A DNA stretch of 64,000 nt, from positions 124,001 to 188,000 of the forward strand of contig CBDFGQ010000007.1 in NCBI GenBank assembly GCA_965247295.1. The letters run 5' to 3'. Below are positions 41,714 through 50,436 of the stretch, piece by piece (the stretch's first letter is position 1; every line of letters begins with the position of its first letter). The notes beneath the pieces were generated by a model. That model was not told where the DNA came from. It did not search any database and saw nothing but the letters and a program-made list of their open reading frames with translations. The stretch is from CBDFGQ01 sp965247295. GTDB lineage: Bacteria > Chloroflexota > Dehalococcoidia > Lucifugimonadales > JAGWBF01. A program made the translations under genes and the position numbers.

Positions 41714-42339
41714 AGCCACTCACAGTTGCCGTCGTTGACTATGAGTCCGGGAACCTCCGCAGCGTTGCCAGAGCCCTGGAGAGCGCGGGGGCGCAGCCAC
41801 AGGTCACCGGCGACCCGCAGACGCTCTTAGACGCTGACGCCGCCGTGTTGCCTGGGGTCGGATCGGGAGACAGCGCTATGAGGTCTCTGCGCCGACGCGG
41901 GCTCGTAGACCCCCTCAGGGAGTTCGCGGCGTCGGGGAAGCCCCTTCTTGGGATCTGCCTGGGCCTGCAGCTTCTCATGGATAGCACCGAAGAGGGGGAG
42001 GCCCTTTGTCTGGGCATAATACCCGGGAGGACCAGGAGACTGCCGGCCGGGATGAAGGTGCCCCATATGGGTTGGAACGAGGTCAAGTTCAGCCGACCTC
42101 ATCCGGTATTTGACGGCATACCCCAGGGCGCTCACTTTTACTTCGTCCACAGCTACTATGCTGAGCCTGACGACCAGAGCCTCGTGGCGGGGTCGACTGA
42201 GTACGGCATACCCTTCTGCTGCATCGCCGCCAGAGGCAATCTGGTGGCTACCCAGTTTCATCCGGAGAAGAGTAGCACGTTGGGCCTCACGGTTTACCGT
42301 AATTTTGTGAGGTTCGCTCGCGTTACGTCCGGGAGTTAG
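41710..42339 (+). CDS. hisH: Imidazole glycerol phosphate synthase, glutamine amidotransferase subunit
   Basis: HisH supplies ammonia to HisF. 209 residues: VAVVDYESGNLRSV, the nucleophile Cys in LLGICLGLQLL, KVPHMGWNEVKF, FYFVHSYYAEP and the His-Glu pair in TQFHPEKSS. ATG 41710 overlaps the hydrolase stop by four bases. It starts a run of histidine genes on the plus strand. Confidence 0.96.
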   Translation: MKPLTVAVVDYESGNLRSVARALESAGAQPQVTGDPQTLLDADAAVLPGVGSGDSAMRSLRRRGLVDPLREFAASGKPLLGICLGLQLLMDSTEEGEALCLGIIPGRTRRLPAGMKVPHMGWNEVKFSRPHPVFDGIPQGAHFYFVHSYYAEPDDQSLVAGSTEYGIPFCCIAARGNLVATQFHPEKSSTLGLTVYRNFVRFARVTSGS

Positions 42340-42360
42340 CTGAAAGGACAGGTACAAGAG

Positions 42361-43077
42361 ATGGAGATCATTCCCGCCATCGACATCAAATCGGGCCGGT
42401 GCGTCCGCCTCTACCAGGGGGACTACAATAAGGAGACGGTCTACTCCGACGACCCGACGTCGGTGGCCCTACGCTGGTGGGAAGAAGGGGCGGGACGATT
42501 GCACGTCGTTGACCTGGACGGAGCCCTCGGTGGCGAGGCGGTTAACCTGGATGTGATAGAGGCCATAACACGGGCAGTTGGCGTACCCGTCCAGGTGGGT
42601 GGCGCCATCCGCTCGTTGGAGACGGCGAACAGGCTCCTGGACATGGGAGTGGACCGCGTAGTCCTGGGTACGGCGGCTATAGAAGACCCGGGCCTGGTGA
42701 CGGAGATATGCAGGGAACGAGGCAGCGGCAGGGTCGTGGTGGCGGTGGATGCACTGGATGGCCGGGTAGCCGTAAAGGGGTGGACGGAGGGGACGTCGGT
42801 GGGTGCTATGGAGCTGGTGGAGAGAATGACGGAGCTGGGTGTGGGGCGGTACCTATACACAGATATATCCCGAGACGGGACGCTCACCTCGCCAAACTTC
42901 GACGCTATCGAGGCCCTGGTAGCCTATACCCGCCATCCCGTATTAGCATCTGGCGGCATATCCTCGGTGGACCAGGTTGCCCAGCTGGCGGCCATTGGCG
43001 TGGAGGGCGCCATTCTAGGAAAGGCCCTCTATGCCGGGGTCGTGGACCTGGGGGCCGCCATCAAAGCCGCCCAGTGA
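42361..43077 (+). CDS. hisA: Phosphoribosylformimino-AICAR-P isomerase
   Basis: TIM-barrel isomerase (ProFAR isomerase) of histidine synthesis. 238 residues: IIPAIDIKSGRCVRLYQGDY with the catalytic first Asp, VVDLDGALGGEAVNLDVI, VQVGGAIRSLETA, the second catalytic Asp in YTDISRDGTLTSPNF and ASGGISSVDQV. It ends in TGATG, one base of overlap with the next ATG. Confidence 0.96.
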   Translation: MEIIPAIDIKSGRCVRLYQGDYNKETVYSDDPTSVALRWWEEGAGRLHVVDLDGALGGEAVNLDVIEAITRAVGVPVQVGGAIRSLETANRLLDMGVDRVVLGTAAIEDPGLVTEICRERGSGRVVVAVDALDGRVAVKGWTEGTSVGAMELVERMTELGVGRYLYTDISRDGTLTSPNFDAIEALVAYTRHPVLASGGISSVDQVAQLAAIGVEGAILGKALYAGVVDLGAAIKAAQ

Positions 43078-43649
43078 TGGGAACGAATTTGACAACGCAA
43101 GAGCTGATCGAAAGGCTGCTCAGCCCCGAGCGAGAGCAGGAGCTGGACCCTTTTACCATAATCACCTTCATGCCCATCGACCCTTACGATCAGGTCGCCG
43201 ACATCGGCTGCGGTCCCGGCTATTTCTCCATACCCTTGGCCAAGTACCTGGTCTATGGTAAGCTTTTCGCCCTGGACATCGATGACGAGATGCTAGAGGC
43301 CCTCCGCCGGAGGGTCGGTGATGCGAACCTGGGCAACGTCGAAGTGCTGAAGTGCGGCGCCACGGATTTCCCCGTGCCCCCTGGGCCTCTGGACGGCGTT
43401 TTCCTGGCCTTTGTCGTCCACCAGAACGAGGACCGCGTGGGTTTCCTGAAGGCCGTAGGGGACCTGCTGAGGCCCGGTGGCTGGTGTACCGTGCTTGAGT
43501 GGTACCGGCGTGAGACGGAATGGGGGCCGCCCGTGGAGGTGCGACTCGATCCCGACGGGCTAGAGGTGCTGGCCGTAGAGGCGGGCCTGCGGTTTCGCGG
43601 ATGGCGAGACCTCAATGGCCGCCAGTACATGGCCACGCTGAGGAAGTAG
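43077..43649 (+). CDS. Class I SAM-dependent methyltransferase
   Basis: 190-residue methyltransferase with motif I VADIGCGPGYFSIPLA, the acidic residue of motif II in LFALDIDDEM and a later motif LLRPGGWCTVLEWY. The N-terminus LTTQELIERLLSPERE resembles small UbiE-like methyltransferases. It lies inside the his cluster with a one-base overlap to hisA and 41 bases before hisF. No histidine-pathway methylation is known, so it may simply be co-transcribed; the substrate is unknown. Confidence 0.85.
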   Translation: MGTNLTTQELIERLLSPEREQELDPFTIITFMPIDPYDQVADIGCGPGYFSIPLAKYLVYGKLFALDIDDEMLEALRRRVGDANLGNVEVLKCGATDFPVPPGPLDGVFLAFVVHQNEDRVGFLKAVGDLLRPGGWCTVLEWYRRETEWGPPVEVRLDPDGLEVLAVEAGLRFRGWRDLNGRQYMATLRK

Positions 43650-43690
43650 GGAGAGTGCCCGTTTTCGGACCGTGAACGAGGAGATATGAC

Positions 43691-44476
43691 GTGCTAACCA
43701 AGCGCATAATCCCCTGTCTCGACGTGGACGCCGGGCGCGTGGTAAAGGGAGTAAAATTCGTTGGGCACCGGGACGCCGGAGACCCGGCGGAGCTGGCCGC
43801 CTTCTATGACCGAGAAGGGGCGGACGAGCTGGTATTTTACGACATCACTGCGTCCGCTCAGGGCAGGGAAATCATGCTGGATGTGGTATCTCGAACGGCC
43901 GACCAGCTGTTCATTCCACTCACGGTGGGAGGGGGCCTGCGGAGCGTCGAGGACATGAACCGAATGCTGAAGGCGGGATCGGACAAGGTTTCCATCAACA
44001 CCGCGGCTGTGGAGAATCCCGAATTGATCCGCCAGGGAGCCGAGGCCTTCGGTAGCCAGTGCGTGGTGCTAGGGATGGACGCGAAGCGAGTTGAGGACGG
44101 GGATACCCCCCGCTGGGAGGTGCGAACCCACACCGGCAGCGGTGGTGGTCGCCCCACTGGCCTCGATGCGTTGGAGTGGGCGGTGCATGCCGTCGAACTA
44201 GGAGCGGGCGAGATCGTGGTGAACAGCATAGATGCCGATGGCACTCAGCACGGCTACGACCTGGAGCTGCTGCGGACCATCTCCCGGGCCGTCTCGGTGC
44301 CCGTTGTAGCCAGTGGCGGCGCTGGCAACCCGGAGCACCTGTACGAGGCTATAACCGAGGGCGAGGCCCACGCGGTTCTGGCCGCCAGTATCTTTCACTT
44401 CGGCACATATTCCATCTCCCAGGCCAAGGACTATCTGGCAAGCAAGGGTGTACCGGTACGTCGGCCCGTCCCGTGA
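43691..44476 (+). CDS. hisF: Imidazole glycerol phosphate synthase, cyclase subunit
   Basis: HisF cyclase, partner of HisH. 261 residues: RIIPCLDVDAGRVVKGVKF (first catalytic Asp), DELVFYDITAS, PLTVGGGLRSVEDMNRML, GSDKVSINTAAV, the second Asp in NSIDADGTQHGYDLELL and ASGGAGNPEHLYEAI. GTG 43691 with GAGGAG eight bases upstream. Confidence 0.97.
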   Translation: MLTKRIIPCLDVDAGRVVKGVKFVGHRDAGDPAELAAFYDREGADELVFYDITASAQGREIMLDVVSRTADQLFIPLTVGGGLRSVEDMNRMLKAGSDKVSINTAAVENPELIRQGAEAFGSQCVVLGMDAKRVEDGDTPRWEVRTHTGSGGGRPTGLDALEWAVHAVELGAGEIVVNSIDADGTQHGYDLELLRTISRAVSVPVVASGGAGNPEHLYEAITEGEAHAVLAASIFHFGTYSISQAKDYLASKGVPVRRPVP

Positions 44477-44529
44477 CTTATGTATCTGCATAGCGGCCAT
44501 AGTACAAGTTCGCAGCGGAGACCTGGAGC

Positions 44530-45246
44530 ATGAGCGGCATTAGTACCGTAATATTCGATGTCTACGAGACCCTGGCCCATAACAACACCGCGCTGTGGAC
44601 CGACACCTTCCGGTCCATTTGTCGTGACCAGCGCCTCGATGTAGAGCCTGAATCCTTGTACCGGCAGTGGAAGACGCTGGAGATGGAGTTTCGAAGGGTC
44701 CGGTTGAATCTGGAGGAGCCGGAAAAGAGCCCTCCATTCAAGTCCTACGAGGCGGCGTGGAGGGACTGCTTCGCCGACGCCTTTCTCAAGCTGGGACTCA
44801 GGGGAGACCCGGCGGCGGCGGCAAAGCGGGCGGTCCGGGACATGGGCCTGAGAGAGCCATACCAGGACGCGGTGAGTGTACTGCCCGTGGTGCAGGCGCG
44901 GTGGAGGACGGGGGTACTTTCCAACGCCGACGACGACTATCTGTTCCCTGTCCTCGCCAGGCTGGGCTGGGAGTTTGAAGCCGTCCTCTCCTCCGAAGGG
45001 GCGCGCGCATACAAACCACAGCCCTCCCCCTTCCAGCAGGTCCTGGACGCCTTCGGTATAGGGCCGGAGGAGGCTATGTACGTGGGCGACACCCTGTACG
45101 ATGATGTGCTGGGGGCCAAGGGTGTGGGTATGAGGGCGGCCTGGATAAATCGCCGTGGAGAGACGACAGACCCCAGTTTGCCCAAACCGGACTACGAAGT
45201 CAAAAGTCTGATGGAGCTTCCGGAAATACTTGAGGGGTTGTCCTGA
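44530..45246 (+). CDS. HAD-superfamily hydrolase in his cluster
   Basis: 238-residue HAD hydrolase with a helical cap. Motif I is VIFDVYETLAHNN (Asp nucleophile; the +2 Asp of phosphatases is Tyr, as in haloacid-dehalogenase-like members), motif II GVLSNADDDY, motif III Lys in ARAYKPQPSPF and motif IV YVGDTLYDDVLGAKG. It lies between hisF and hisIE, so a histidinol-phosphate phosphatase role is possible, since no hisB or PHP-type hisK is seen here. The Tyr at +2 makes a phosphatase less certain. Confidence 0.85.
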   Translation: MSGISTVIFDVYETLAHNNTALWTDTFRSICRDQRLDVEPESLYRQWKTLEMEFRRVRLNLEEPEKSPPFKSYEAAWRDCFADAFLKLGLRGDPAAAAKRAVRDMGLREPYQDAVSVLPVVQARWRTGVLSNADDDYLFPVLARLGWEFEAVLSSEGARAYKPQPSPFQQVLDAFGIGPEEAMYVGDTLYDDVLGAKGVGMRAAWINRRGETTDPSLPKPDYEVKSLMELPEILEGLS

Positions 45247-45270
45247 GCTATCCGAAGGGAGTAAAGAGCG

Positions 45271-45891
45271 ATGGAGCTAAAGCTGAACGAGCAGGGGCTG
45301 ATCCCCACCGTAGCCCAGGACATCAATACCGGACAGGTCCTGATGGTGGGCTACATGAATCCGGGGTCACTGAAGCGCACTATGGAAGGGACTCAGGTGT
45401 GGTTCTACAGTCGCAGTCGCGAGGACCTATGGCACAAGGGAGAGGTGTCGGGTAACTACCTGAACCTCAAGGAGGGCTACGTCGACTGCGATCAAGATAC
45501 GATTCTGCTCAAGGTGGAGCCCGATGGGCCCGCCTGCCACACCGGCAACGTGTCCTGCTTCTTCACGCCGCTGGAGGACATGCCTGAGTCCTTCCAGCGT
45601 GGCGAGGGTGGGTCGGCGATACTGGAGGAGCTTTTCGCCCTGATTCAAGAGCGGAAACGGGACATGCCCGAGGGGAGCTATACAGCAGAGCTCCTGCGGG
45701 AAGGGGTTGGGCGGGTAGCCCAGAAGGTGATTGAGGAGGCCGGGGAGACCGCCATCGCGGCCACCCAGGGGGAGGTGGACAAGCTGCCCGGGGAGGTGGC
45801 CGACCTGATGTACCACGTCCTCGTCCTCCTCTCCGCCTCGGGGGCGACGCCCCGCCAGGTCTGGCAGGAGCTCCGGGAGCGCAGGAGATAG
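45271..45891 (+). CDS. hisIE: Bifunctional phosphoribosyl-AMP cyclohydrolase / phosphoribosyl-ATP pyrophosphatase
   Basis: Steps 2 and 3 of histidine synthesis in one chain. Residues 1-110 are HisI (VLMVGYMNPGSLKRT, FYSRSREDLWHKGEVSGN, DCDQDTILLKVEPDGPACHT with zinc Cys). Residues 115-206 are HisE (ILEELFALIQERKRDMPEGS, KVIEEAGETAIAA, EVADLMYHVLVLL). 206 residues, ATG 45271. It closes the his run; hisG, hisD, hisB and hisC are elsewhere. Confidence 0.96.
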   Translation: MELKLNEQGLIPTVAQDINTGQVLMVGYMNPGSLKRTMEGTQVWFYSRSREDLWHKGEVSGNYLNLKEGYVDCDQDTILLKVEPDGPACHTGNVSCFFTPLEDMPESFQRGEGGSAILEELFALIQERKRDMPEGSYTAELLREGVGRVAQKVIEEAGETAIAATQGEVDKLPGEVADLMYHVLVLLSASGATPRQVWQELRERRR

Positions 45892-45949
45892 GCCACTGAG
45901 ACCTCTGGGCGGTCGGCGACTATGCCATGCGCCTGTGGGTTCGCCTGAC

Positions 45950-45967
45950 CATGTATACATGTATAAT
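45950..45967 (+). promoter_or_regulatory. Palindrome overlapping a -10 box before the PLP enzyme
   Basis: CATGTATACATG at 45950-45961 is a perfect 12-base palindrome, immediately followed by TATAAT at 45962-45967, with no good -35. The position, about 50 bases before the start of the next gene and touching the -10, suits an operator for a dimeric repressor or an activator-dependent promoter. Confidence 0.5.
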
Positions 45968-46017
45968 GGTGGCGTTGCGCCGAGACAAGTTTCGGGTAAT
46001 ACGGAGGGAGGCCGATT

Positions 46018-47334
46018 ATGACCGAGGAGCGGGGCTCAATTGGTCCAGACCTAGTGCTGGAGGCGCCCGAGGGTTACAGGTACGGTAGCGTAATCACGGG
46101 CCCCGATGTGGAGGCCAAGAAGGCCCTTCATGGCCGGAGGCTGATCCAGCAGAGGGTGCTGACCCAGGGCAAGGACAGCATATACAACATGACGGGCCTC
46201 GTTCGTGCCTTTCCCCTGGACCCCGAGGACCTGCCCTCCCTGGACTCCCAGTTCTCCTTCTACGCCTACTTTGGAGGCCGGGCCGAGGAGCTGGCCATCC
46301 GGCACACCGGGGGAAATCCCCAGGAGCACGCCGCCGTCATCTGCAACCGGGTCACCTCTGGAGTGTTGGGTATCATGCTTGCCATGGTGAAACGAGGGGA
46401 CAGGGTACTGTCGTTCGTGGCAAATGGGCGGTCCCATCCCTGCGTGCAGCAGGCGGTTGAGTTGTGTGGCGGCAGCTTGTATGAGGCACGAGGCGTCGAT
46501 GCCCTGGAGAGTGCCCTATCTCACTCCGAGGAACGGACCGCGGCCGACGGTCACGGTAAAGAGTGCCCGTGGGATCTGGTGGTCATCACGCCCATGACCC
46601 CTCAAAAGTACCACCTTCCGGCCGACCAGGTGGCGCGAGCCGTCGCCCTAGCCAAGGCCCACGACCTGCCGGTATTTGCCGACGACGCGCACATGGCCTC
46701 CCGCAGCATCTTCTACGACGAGCCGGTGAGCCTCGGCCTGGGAGACATAGACGTAACGGTGTGGTCTCTGGACAAGCACGTCCCCGGCCCCAGGTGTGCC
46801 GCAGTGGTGGCCAAGCGAGAGCTGATGGAGAAGATACAGACCCAGGTTTTCCAGTACGGCCTGGAGGCCCAGTCGGGGCACTACGTTGCGGGGCTAAGGG
46901 GCATGGAGGCCTATGATCCGGAGAAGGTGCGTGAGGCCGGCAGGCTGGCGCTCCAGCTGATGGAGCGGTTCCGTCCCAAATACGGAGAGTACGTTTACCA
47001 GGCTGGCCCAGGGGTCGCCATCTCAGCCGAAGACTTTGGGAAGGTGGTCCTCTCCCGGGTCAAGGACCAGGACACCCCCCTCATCGCAGAGGAGATGAGC
47101 GTCGCGGCATCCTTTATCATGTTCCGGGACTACGGGATAGTCACCATCCCCGTCACCGGCTATCCCGGCGCTGCCCCCACATTCCGCCTGATGATGCACC
47201 CCGATGGAGTCCGTCTAGGACTGGATAACATAGACCGCGCGACGGATGAGGCGATAGAGGAGGTAGCTGACCTGTCCCATAGCCCCGGCAAGGTCCGGGG
47301 GCTGCTGCTGGGACCCCAGACGGCATCTGCCTGA
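46018..47334 (+). CDS. PLP-dependent fold-type I enzyme, function unknown
   Basis: 438 residues, aminotransferase fold, closest by eye to SelA/class V-like or beta-eliminating PLP proteins. The cofactor region has VFADDAHMASRSIF (Asp for the pyridine nitrogen) and the probable PLP lysine in TVWSLDKHVPGPRCAAVVAK. An earlier stretch AAVICNRVTSGVLGIMLAMV would bind the phosphate. It is not a recognised named family. It has its own promoter region with a palindrome, and GGAGGGAGG before ATG 46018. No clear pathway partner nearby. Confidence 0.75.
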   Translation: MTEERGSIGPDLVLEAPEGYRYGSVITGPDVEAKKALHGRRLIQQRVLTQGKDSIYNMTGLVRAFPLDPEDLPSLDSQFSFYAYFGGRAEELAIRHTGGNPQEHAAVICNRVTSGVLGIMLAMVKRGDRVLSFVANGRSHPCVQQAVELCGGSLYEARGVDALESALSHSEERTAADGHGKECPWDLVVITPMTPQKYHLPADQVARAVALAKAHDLPVFADDAHMASRSIFYDEPVSLGLGDIDVTVWSLDKHVPGPRCAAVVAKRELMEKIQTQVFQYGLEAQSGHYVAGLRGMEAYDPEKVREAGRLALQLMERFRPKYGEYVYQAGPGVAISAEDFGKVVLSRVKDQDTPLIAEEMSVAASFIMFRDYGIVTIPVTGYPGAAPTFRLMMHPDGVRLGLDNIDRATDEAIEEVADLSHSPGKVRGLLLGPQTASA

Positions 47335-47368
47335 CCGCCTCTACCGGTCCTTGAGGTGGCCCCGTCGG

Positions 47369-48505
47369 TTACTGCATAAACTGGAAGATCTTGCCCTCGC
47401 TCTTTATTGACGGCGCGATAACCATCTCGGCCTTGTGCAGGTCCCGTATGGTATAGGCCCCGCACATGCCCATGGCCACCCTCAGGGCCCCCATCAGGTT
47501 CTGGGTGCCATCGGTCGCCGACGTGGGGCCAAAGAGGATCTGATTCAGCGGGCCTTTGGTACCCACCTTGATCCTTGTGCCCCTGGGTAGGTCGGGATGG
47601 GAGTTGGCCATGCCCCAGTTAAAGCCCTGTCCCGGCGCCTCATCGGCCTGGGCAAAGGGCGTCCCCAGCATGACGGCGTCCGTGCCACAGGCGATGGACT
47701 TGCACAGGTCGCCCCCCGTCCTGATACCCCCGTCGGTGATGATAGGCACGTACCTACCTGTCCGGCGAAAGTACTCTTCCCTGGCCGCGGCACACTCTAG
47801 GGTGGCGGACACTTGGGGTACGCCTACTCCCACTACCTCCCTGGTTGTGCAGGCCGCTCCCGGTCCCACACCCACCAGGACTCCATCTATCCCCGTTTCC
47901 ATGAGTTCCAGCGCCGCGCCGTAGGTCACGCAGTTGCCCACCATTATCGGGACTTTGAGAGCATGGCATAGCTCGGAGAAGATGAGGCCGCGGTAGCTAC
48001 GGGACATGTGCCTGGCCGTGGTGACCGTAGACTGGACCACCACTATGTCTACCCCCGCCTCCACCGCCATAGGTGAGAAGCGCTTGGTGTTTTGCGGCGT
48101 GAACGATACGGCGCATACCGTCCCGTTCTGCTTGATCTGATTGATACACTTGCCGATCAGGTGTTCCTTTATCGGCTCAGCATAGACCCTTTGTAGCAGT
48201 GTCGTGGACTCTTCTTGGGAGGCGGAAGTTATCTCCTCCAGCACTGAGTAGGGATCGTCGTAGCGACAATAGATCCCCTCCATGTTCAGCACCCCCAGTC
48301 CCCCTGCCTGGTGCATCAGACCTGCGAAGCTGGGGGATACCACCGCATCCATCGCCGACGCCACAACCGGGATGTCGAACGTGTAGCCTCCTACGGTAAA
48401 GTCGGTGGTGGCCATGTCGGGGTTGATGGTCACCTCTCCGGGAACTATTGCGACTTCATCGTATCCGTAAGCCCGCCGAAGTTCCTTGAAAACATGAGCA
48501 CCCAT
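47369..48505 (-). CDS. guaB3: GuaB3-family IMP dehydrogenase-related protein
   Basis: 378-residue TIM-barrel protein of the GuaB3 class, found mainly in Actinobacteria, Cyanobacteria and relatives. The catalytic loop VGPGAACTTREVVGVGVPQV has the Cys of IMPDH/GMP reductase. Other motifs: DIPVVASAMDAVVSPSFAGL, GGLGVLNMEG and IITDGGIRTGGDLCKSIACG. There are no CBS domains. The family's exact reaction differs between lineages. ATG 48505. It is divergent from the NIPSNAP gene. Confidence 0.92.
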   Translation of the reverse strand: MGAHVFKELRRAYGYDEVAIVPGEVTINPDMATTDFTVGGYTFDIPVVASAMDAVVSPSFAGLMHQAGGLGVLNMEGIYCRYDDPYSVLEEITSASQEESTTLLQRVYAEPIKEHLIGKCINQIKQNGTVCAVSFTPQNTKRFSPMAVEAGVDIVVVQSTVTTARHMSRSYRGLIFSELCHALKVPIMVGNCVTYGAALELMETGIDGVLVGVGPGAACTTREVVGVGVPQVSATLECAAAREEYFRRTGRYVPIITDGGIRTGGDLCKSIACGTDAVMLGTPFAQADEAPGQGFNWGMANSHPDLPRGTRIKVGTKGPLNQILFGPTSATDGTQNLMGALRVAMGMCGAYTIRDLHKAEMVIAPSIKSEGKIFQFMQ

Positions 48506-48831
48506 CCTCGAATCACCTCACGCCACGCCCCGTGAGGGGCCGAAAGTTGTGGACACCTTCCCCCGTCATGTTATGAAAAATGGCATGACCAGTGAAGAAG
48601 GTTGCCAAAAATTGTATGGGAGGGCTGTAGTAAAGTCAATAACGGGGACCAATACTCGGCCATGTCCTCCTAAACCTGCCGGAACTGGGGTTGTCACCTC
48701 TCGGTGCCTGGGGTAGAATAAGAGCCTCACGCCACAGCCGCCATCTCCCGCTGTGGCTTTCCCAGGGGACTCCCCAAGGGACATCAGGCGGGCACGGTTG
48801 GTCCATCAACTCATCTAAGCGAGGGGTGACT
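48506..48831. other. Divergent intergenic region between guaB3 and NIPSNAP gene
   Basis: 326 bases without a gene. It contains a plus-strand promoter (48691-48719) and a hairpin GCCACAGC/GCTGTGGC (48731-48738/48750-48757) in the leader of the NIPSNAP gene. The guaB3 promoter must also lie here; AT-rich sequence at about 48560-48640 is the likely place. Confidence 0.45.
48691..48719 (+). promoter_or_regulatory. Promoter of NIPSNAP-LLM genes
   Basis: TTGTCA at 48691-48696 and TAGAAT at 48714-48719, 17-base spacer. The predicted leader of about 105 bases has a GC-rich 8-bp hairpin at 48731-48757. Confidence 0.55.
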
Positions 48832-49446
48832 ATGATCTACGAAATGCGCACATACACGTTACAGCCCGGGACGGTCCCAGATTTCGAGGCCAGGTTTGCC
48901 GAGGCGCTGCCCCACCGGGAAAAGTACTCCAAGCTCGGGGCGTTCTGGCATACCGAATTCGGTCCCCTGAATCAGGTAATTCACGTTTGGCCTTACGAGG
49001 ACCTCGGGGAGCGGGCGAGTATACGGGAGGCGGCTGCCAAGGACCCCAACTGGCCCCCGCGTTCCGACGGCATGATCCTGGATATGGAGTCTGAGATAGT
49101 CATGCCTGCCCCATTCATGCGGCCGCTGGGCAGCCAGAAGCTGGGGAATATCTACGAGATGCGCATCTACACCTATCAGCCCGGCAGCATCCCCGAGGTC
49201 ATCAAGCGGTGGTCCGAGGCGATGCCTCACCGGGAGAAATACTCCCCCCTGGCGGCCTGCTGGTACACCGACCTGGGCGACCTGAACAAGTGGTTCCATG
49301 TGTGGGCCTACAAGGATATGGCCGAGAGAGACCAAGTGCGTGCCAAGGCCATGGCGGATCCGCACTGGCCCCCGCCGACCCGAGAGTTTCAGGTCCGGCA
49401 GGAGAACAAGCTACTGGTCCCGGCGGCCTTTTCCCCCATGCAGTAG
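48832..49446 (+). CDS. Tandem NIPSNAP-domain protein
   Basis: 204 residues made of two NIPSNAP (dimeric alpha-beta barrel) repeats. Repeat 1: IYEMRTYTLQPGTVPDFEAR, LPHREKYSKLGAFW, VIHVWPYEDLGERASIR. Repeat 2: IYEMRIYTYQPGSIPEVIKR, MPHREKYSPLAACW, WFHVWAYKDMAERDQVR. The function in bacteria is unclear; related barrels are small monooxygenases or dioxygenase-like. ATG 48832 with GAGGGGTGA upstream; open frame before it is not family-like. The LLM oxidoreductase follows 40 bases later. Confidence 0.9.
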   Translation: MIYEMRTYTLQPGTVPDFEARFAEALPHREKYSKLGAFWHTEFGPLNQVIHVWPYEDLGERASIREAAAKDPNWPPRSDGMILDMESEIVMPAPFMRPLGSQKLGNIYEMRIYTYQPGSIPEVIKRWSEAMPHREKYSPLAACWYTDLGDLNKWFHVWAYKDMAERDQVRAKAMADPHWPPPTREFQVRQENKLLVPAAFSPMQ

Positions 49447-49486
49447 CCAGAAAGGGTCCCATCTAGTCCATCTGGAGTGGAAAGAG

Positions 49487-50341
49487 ATGAGCATGGCCAT
49501 TGGTGTCTCCGTGCCCACGGTAGTAGGCGCTCCGGTGGATGTCGCCGTCTTGGCAAAGGCGGCGGAGGAGCTGGGATTCGAGTCCATTTGGGTCCCGGAG
49601 CACCCGGTCCTGCCGGTGCACACGTCCTCGCCCTGGCCCGGCTCTCCCGACGGCGTCATACCCGAGTCCTATTCCCACATGATCGACCCCTTCGTCGCGT
49701 TGTCGCGGGCTTCGGCGGTAACCAGCACGCTGAAGCTGGGGACGGGGATCTGCCTGGTGCCCGAACGAAACCCCATGCTCCTGGCCAAGGTGATCGCCAC
49801 CCTCGACCACTTCTCCGGCGGCAGGTTCCTCTTCGGTATCGGGGCGGGCTGGCTCCGGGAGGAGACGGAGATGATGGGAGGCAACTTCCCTCACCGATGG
49901 GGTCACACTCGGGAGTCGGTGCTCGCCATGAAGGAGCTGTGGACGAAAGACGAGGCGGAGTACCACGGCAAGTATGTTGACTTCCCGCCCGTCCGGTCCT
50001 ATCCGAAGCCTGCCCAGAAGCCCCATCCCCCTGTAATTCTGGGTGGGATGGCCAAGAACGTGTTGCGGCGCGTGGTCGCCTGGGGCGATGGATGGTTGCC
50101 CAACCGGGTTACGCCGGAGCAGGTGAAGGCAGGCCGAGCCCAACTGGATGAGCTGGCCAGCGCGGCGGGGCGAGACCCCAATGCCATTCAGATCTCAGTC
50201 TTCGGCCAGCCTCCCGACAGGGAGTTGATCGTGGGCTTCCTAACTGCCGGTGCAAGCAGGGTGGTGGTCAGGCTGAACGGAACATCCACGGAGGACGCAG
50301 CGGACCAGCTGGAAAAGATGGCCCGGCAGGTCCTGAACTAA
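49487..50341 (+). CDS. LLM-class F420-type oxidoreductase
   Basis: 284-residue luciferase-like protein of the F420-dependent LLM subtype: AIGVSVPTVVGAPVDVAVLA, LGFESIWVPEHPV, KLGTGICLVPERNPMLLAKV, LDHFSGGRFLFGIGAGWLRE and the C-terminal GWLPNRVTPEQV. Cofactor F420H2 is likely, as this subtype (TIGR03619-like) is linked with F420 and cofE is present. Substrate unknown. ATG 49487 with GGAGTGGAAAGAG upstream. It is probably co-transcribed with the NIPSNAP gene. Confidence 0.88.
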   Translation: MSMAIGVSVPTVVGAPVDVAVLAKAAEELGFESIWVPEHPVLPVHTSSPWPGSPDGVIPESYSHMIDPFVALSRASAVTSTLKLGTGICLVPERNPMLLAKVIATLDHFSGGRFLFGIGAGWLREETEMMGGNFPHRWGHTRESVLAMKELWTKDEAEYHGKYVDFPPVRSYPKPAQKPHPPVILGGMAKNVLRRVVAWGDGWLPNRVTPEQVKAGRAQLDELASAAGRDPNAIQISVFGQPPDRELIVGFLTAGASRVVVRLNGTSTEDAADQLEKMARQVLN

Positions 50342-50389
50342 GGGCTTGGGGCCAGACTCTTATCGGGCAACACCGGTGGTGCGGGTGGC

Positions 50390-50405
50390 AGCGTATCGAT
50401 ACGCT
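50390..50405. promoter_or_regulatory. Perfect 16-base palindrome before the cupin gene
   Basis: AGCGTATCGATACGCT is its own reverse complement. It lies 32 bases before the cupin ATG and just upstream of an AT-rich stretch and the ribosome site. A likely operator, or the stem of a terminator-like structure without a loop. Confidence 0.5.
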
Positions 50406-50436
50406 CTAAATTATGTAGGAAAAAAGGAGGAGCAAC

